Assembly (NCBI GenBank): GCA_022072445.1
Contig: JAJVHV010000003.1
Coordinates: 73,204 to 137,203 of the forward strand
DNA length: 64,000 nt
Reading direction: 5' to 3'
Source of the DNA: Phycisphaerae bacterium
GTDB lineage: Bacteria; Planctomycetota; Phycisphaerae; UBA1845; Fen-1342
The position numbers and the translations under genes are program-made. The number at the start of each line of letters is the position of its first letter. The first letter of the stretch is position 1. Below the pieces are notes generated by a model. The model had not been told where the DNA came from. It saw only the letters and a list, made by a program, of their open reading frames with translations, and searched no databases. Shown piece after piece: positions 61,960 to 64,000 of this stretch.

Positions 61960-63573
61960 TCAGCCTTTGAGGCCGGTGGTGGCGACGCCGCGGATGAAGG
62001 TTCGCTGCGCGAGCAGGAAGAGGGCCAGCACGGGCAGGACGATGAGCGTGCTGGCGGCCATGAGCTGGTTCCAGGGCGTGTCGCCGGAGCGGCTCTGAAG
62101 GAACTGCAATCCCAGGGCGAGCGTGAACTGCTCCTGGTGCGAGAGGTAGATCAGGGGGCCGACGAGGTCGTTCCAGACGGCCAGGCAGTGGAAGAGGGCG
62201 ACGACGGCGAGGGCGGGCGTGCTGAGTGGGATGATGATCCGCCAGAAGCAGCCCCAGCGCGAGCAACCGTCGATCATCGCGGCTTCTTCGAGCTCTTTCG
62301 GAATGCCCATGAAGAACTGGCGCAGCAGGAATATGTTGAACGCGCCGCCGAACCAGGCGGGGACCCAGAGCGGCTTGAAGGATCCGATCCAGCCGAGGTT
62401 TTTGAAGATCATGTAGGTGGGGACCATGATGACGGGGAAGGGGATCATCATGGTGGCGAGGCAGGCGGCAAACATGAGGTTGCGGCCGCGGAACGGGATG
62501 CGGGCGAAGCCGTAGGCGGCGATGCTGCACGAGAGCATGACGCCGGCGAGGCTGAGCACCATGATGATGAGCGTGTTGCGCGTGTAGAGCAGAAAGTCGA
62601 ATTGCGGAGAGCGGATTATCTCGCGATAGGGGGCGTAGGTTTCCGGTCGCGTCAGCGAGGCGGGAAAGCCCGCGGCGCCGGGTTCGGCGGCGGGCAGGAA
62701 CGCCCTGGGCAGGAAGGTGGGCGCGAAGACTTCCGCTGGCGCTTTCAGGCTGACGCAGACCATCCACAGCAGCGGGATGAGGAACGCGACGGCGACCAGC
62801 GCGAGCGCGGCGTAGGCGGCGGCGCGTCCGAGTGCGCGGCGCGGCGCGCGGCGCTGCTGGAGGAGAATGACGAGGGCGGCGAGCACGGCGGCGACAAGGC
62901 AGACGAACTGCGAGGCGGTGAAACCGGCGATGTCGGGGACGCGCGGTCCGTCGCCGCGGAAGTGCTCGGTGAGCGGGCGGCCGAGGCCGTAGATGAGGGT
63001 AAACCAGGCGAGGCGCATTCCGTTGCCGCGCTGCCGGCGGAGCGCGGCGAAGACGAGCAGGATCAGGACGAGGACGAGAATTTCGTAAACGGGCGTGGGG
63101 TGTCGCGGAATGCCGGCCGGGGCTTCGGCGCCGGGCGGATAGGAGACTGCCCAGGCGAGGTCGCAGGGCGTGCCGTAGCAGCAGCCGTTGGCGAGACAGG
63201 CGAGCTTGGCGACGATCATGGCCCAGGGGAGGGACTCGGCGATGAGGTCGAGGCGGGCGCGCCAGTCGCGGCGTGCGAACGCGACGAGAGGCAGCGCGAG
63301 GGCGAGATAGGCCAGCGGGCCGCCCCACAGGCCGCCTTTCATGTAGTACGCGAGGCTGAGGTAGCTGGAAGCCGAGGGCAGACCGTGCTGCAGGTCGTAA
63401 AGCAGCTTGGCGCCGGGCACCATTCCGAGGACGTAGAGGAAGCACAGCGCGCTGGCGACGCGGCGCGGCACGTTCAGCCGCCGGCAGGAAAGGAGCGCGG
63501 CGGCGGGGAGCGCGAGCATGCTGAGCACGTAGACGAACGAGTAAGTGCGAAGGCCGAAGATCAGTGGCCACAT
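61960..63573 (-). CDS. Fusion of an Lgt-like domain with a carbohydrate ABC transporter permease
   Basis: 537 residues. The N-terminal half (about 1-245) is a polytopic Lgt-like (prolipoprotein diacylglyceryl transferase) domain: [68 protein letters not shown]. The second half (about 255-537) is a MalG/UgpE-type permease: [18 protein letters not shown], and the EAA loop [20 protein letters not shown]. The two parts are joined by hydrophobic sequence in one open frame without stops. Upstream, on the same strand, is the partner permease. It would form the membrane pore of a sugar importer; what the Lgt part does is unclear. Confidence 0.88.
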   Translation of the reverse strand: MWPLIFGLRTYSFVYVLSMLALPAAALLSCRRLNVPRRVASALCFLYVLGMVPGAKLLYDLQHGLPSASSYLSLAYYMKGGLWGGPLAYLALALPLVAFARRDWRARLDLIAESLPWAMIVAKLACLANGCCYGTPCDLAWAVSYPPGAEAPAGIPRHPTPVYEILVLVLILLVFAALRRQRGNGMRLAWFTLIYGLGRPLTEHFRGDGPRVPDIAGFTASQFVCLVAAVLAALVILLQQRRAPRRALGRAAAYAALALVAVAFLIPLLWMVCVSLKAPAEVFAPTFLPRAFLPAAEPGAAGFPASLTRPETYAPYREIIRSPQFDFLLYTRNTLIIMVLSLAGVMLSCSIAAYGFARIPFRGRNLMFAACLATMMIPFPVIMVPTYMIFKNLGWIGSFKPLWVPAWFGGAFNIFLLRQFFMGIPKELEEAAMIDGCSRWGCFWRIIIPLSTPALAVVALFHCLAVWNDLVGPLIYLSHQEQFTLALGLQFLQSRSGDTPWNQLMAASTLIVLPVLALFLLAQRTFIRGVATTGLKG

Positions 63574-63607
63574 GATCGGATCTCGCGGGGGCGGCAGTGC
63601 GGCACGC

Positions 63608-64000
63608 TCAGGCTCCGCGGTAGTGAACCAGCCGGCGGCTGGCGAGGAAGATGAGAGCGGTCATGAGGAGGATGATGAGCAGTTGAATCCAGGCCATGGC
63701 GCTGGCGTAGCCCATCTTGAGGAATCGAAATGCGTTGTCGAAGAGGTACATGGTGTAGAAGTAGGCGCCGCCGTCGGGGCCGGGCTGACCGCGCCACAGG
63801 ATGTAGGGCAGGGCGAAGATCTGCCAGGCGGTGAGGATGGCGATGATGAGGTTGAAGAGCACGACGGGGCTGAGGGCGGGGAGCGTGACGTGCCAGAAGC
63901 GGCGCGGCGGGCCGGCTCCGTCGAGCATGGCGGCTTCGTAGAGCTCTTCGGGAATCTCCTGCAGTCCGGCCAGGAAGATGACGGTGGGCGAGCCGACGAA
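63608..64000 (-). CDS. Carbohydrate ABC transporter permease, MalF/UgpA type (5' end outside window)
   Basis: 131 residues are inside the window, running from the right edge to the stop at 63608. The EAA loop is visible (ELYEAAMLDGAGPPRRFWHV), preceded by SPTVIFLAGLQEIP and followed by TLPALSPVVLFNLIIAILTA and a final membrane helix (IQLLIILLMTALIFLASRRL). It pairs with the fused permease 34 bp downstream; the binding protein and ATPase should lie beyond the window edge. Substrate unknown. Confidence 0.93.
   Translation of the reverse strand, partial: FVGSPTVIFLAGLQEIPEELYEAAMLDGAGPPRRFWHVTLPALSPVVLFNLIIAILTAWQIFALPYILWRGQPGPDGGAYFYTMYLFDNAFRFLKMGYASAMAWIQLLIILLMTALIFLASRRLVHYRGA

Noticed and set aside
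61616-63571. 651-codon minus-strand frame over the fused permease and fabG start
   Set aside because: Arg/Pro/His-rich sequence in a different frame from the hydrophobic permease gene.

Overview
The window is a GC-rich bacterial chromosome segment, dense with genes and without prophage, plasmid or CRISPR structure. The gene content points to Planctomycetota. The left edge carries the DUF1549/DUF1553 cytochrome-like protein, a PPC-domain exported protein and a DUF1501 protein, a combination typical of that phylum. There is also an H-X9-DG pseudopilin (DUF1559 type), a Ser/Thr kinase fused to TPRs, and an exosortase-type polysaccharide locus. A Phycisphaerae-like or neighbouring lineage is plausible, but I cannot name a genus from the sequence alone.

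Layout. 1-6650: a minus-strand operon (PPC protein, DUF1549/1553 protein, partial third gene) diverging from a DUF1501 gene. 6770-12950: a plus-strand run with a GAF/SpoIIE phosphatase, a Rieske oxygenase, a Cys-rich protein, a lipoprotein and an RDD membrane protein. 13160-18990: a GspA/ExeA-like ATPase, a small HAD phosphatase, a two-gene ATPase + DUF4276 cassette with defence-like architecture, murI, a HEAT-like lipoprotein and pgeF. 19020-23320 (minus): a TldD/PmbA-family protein and a TPR Ser/Thr kinase. 23676-25702: TRAP accessory TatT and the TRAP binding protein, without permease genes. 25859-30352: GAPDH, PGK, RPE, a histidine-phosphatase-fold protein that has lost its catalytic residues, and AccD, the last three overlapping by ATGA. 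30380-34701 (minus): DinB-like protein, pseudopilin, GT-C-like membrane protein, endonuclease/exonuclease/phosphatase protein. 34982-35875: an amidinotransferase/DDAH-like enzyme.

35990-46464 (minus) is an exopolysaccharide/exosortase locus. In transcription order it has an SLBB outer-membrane export protein, an exosortase, an EpsI-like protein, a 1523-residue TPR protein and a Wzc-like tyrosine autokinase. Divergent from it are a NeuD/PglD-type acetyltransferase and then a compact metabolic operon (47612-52701): 2-oxoacid:ferredoxin oxidoreductase alpha, a fused beta-gamma subunit, a SUKH-type protein, a thiolase-fold protein lacking the nucleophilic cysteine, and its DUF35 Zn-ribbon/OB partner. 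A tRNA-Arg(CCG) with a recognisable promoter and terminator follows. 53087-59493 (minus) is a block of exported proteins: a PKD-type protein with a Cys-containing C-terminal sorting-like tail, an FG-GAP lipoprotein and three smaller lipoproteins, two of them paralogous. The right end holds apt, a small membrane protein, fabG, and a sugar ABC permease pair in which one permease is fused to an Lgt-like domain.

Most deserving of a second look: the Lgt-permease fusion, the ATPase/DUF4276 pair, the cysteine-less thiolase with its DUF35 partner beside a ferredoxin-linked oxidoreductase, the dead histidine phosphatase, and the exosortase locus together with the sorting-like tail on a protein elsewhere in the window.
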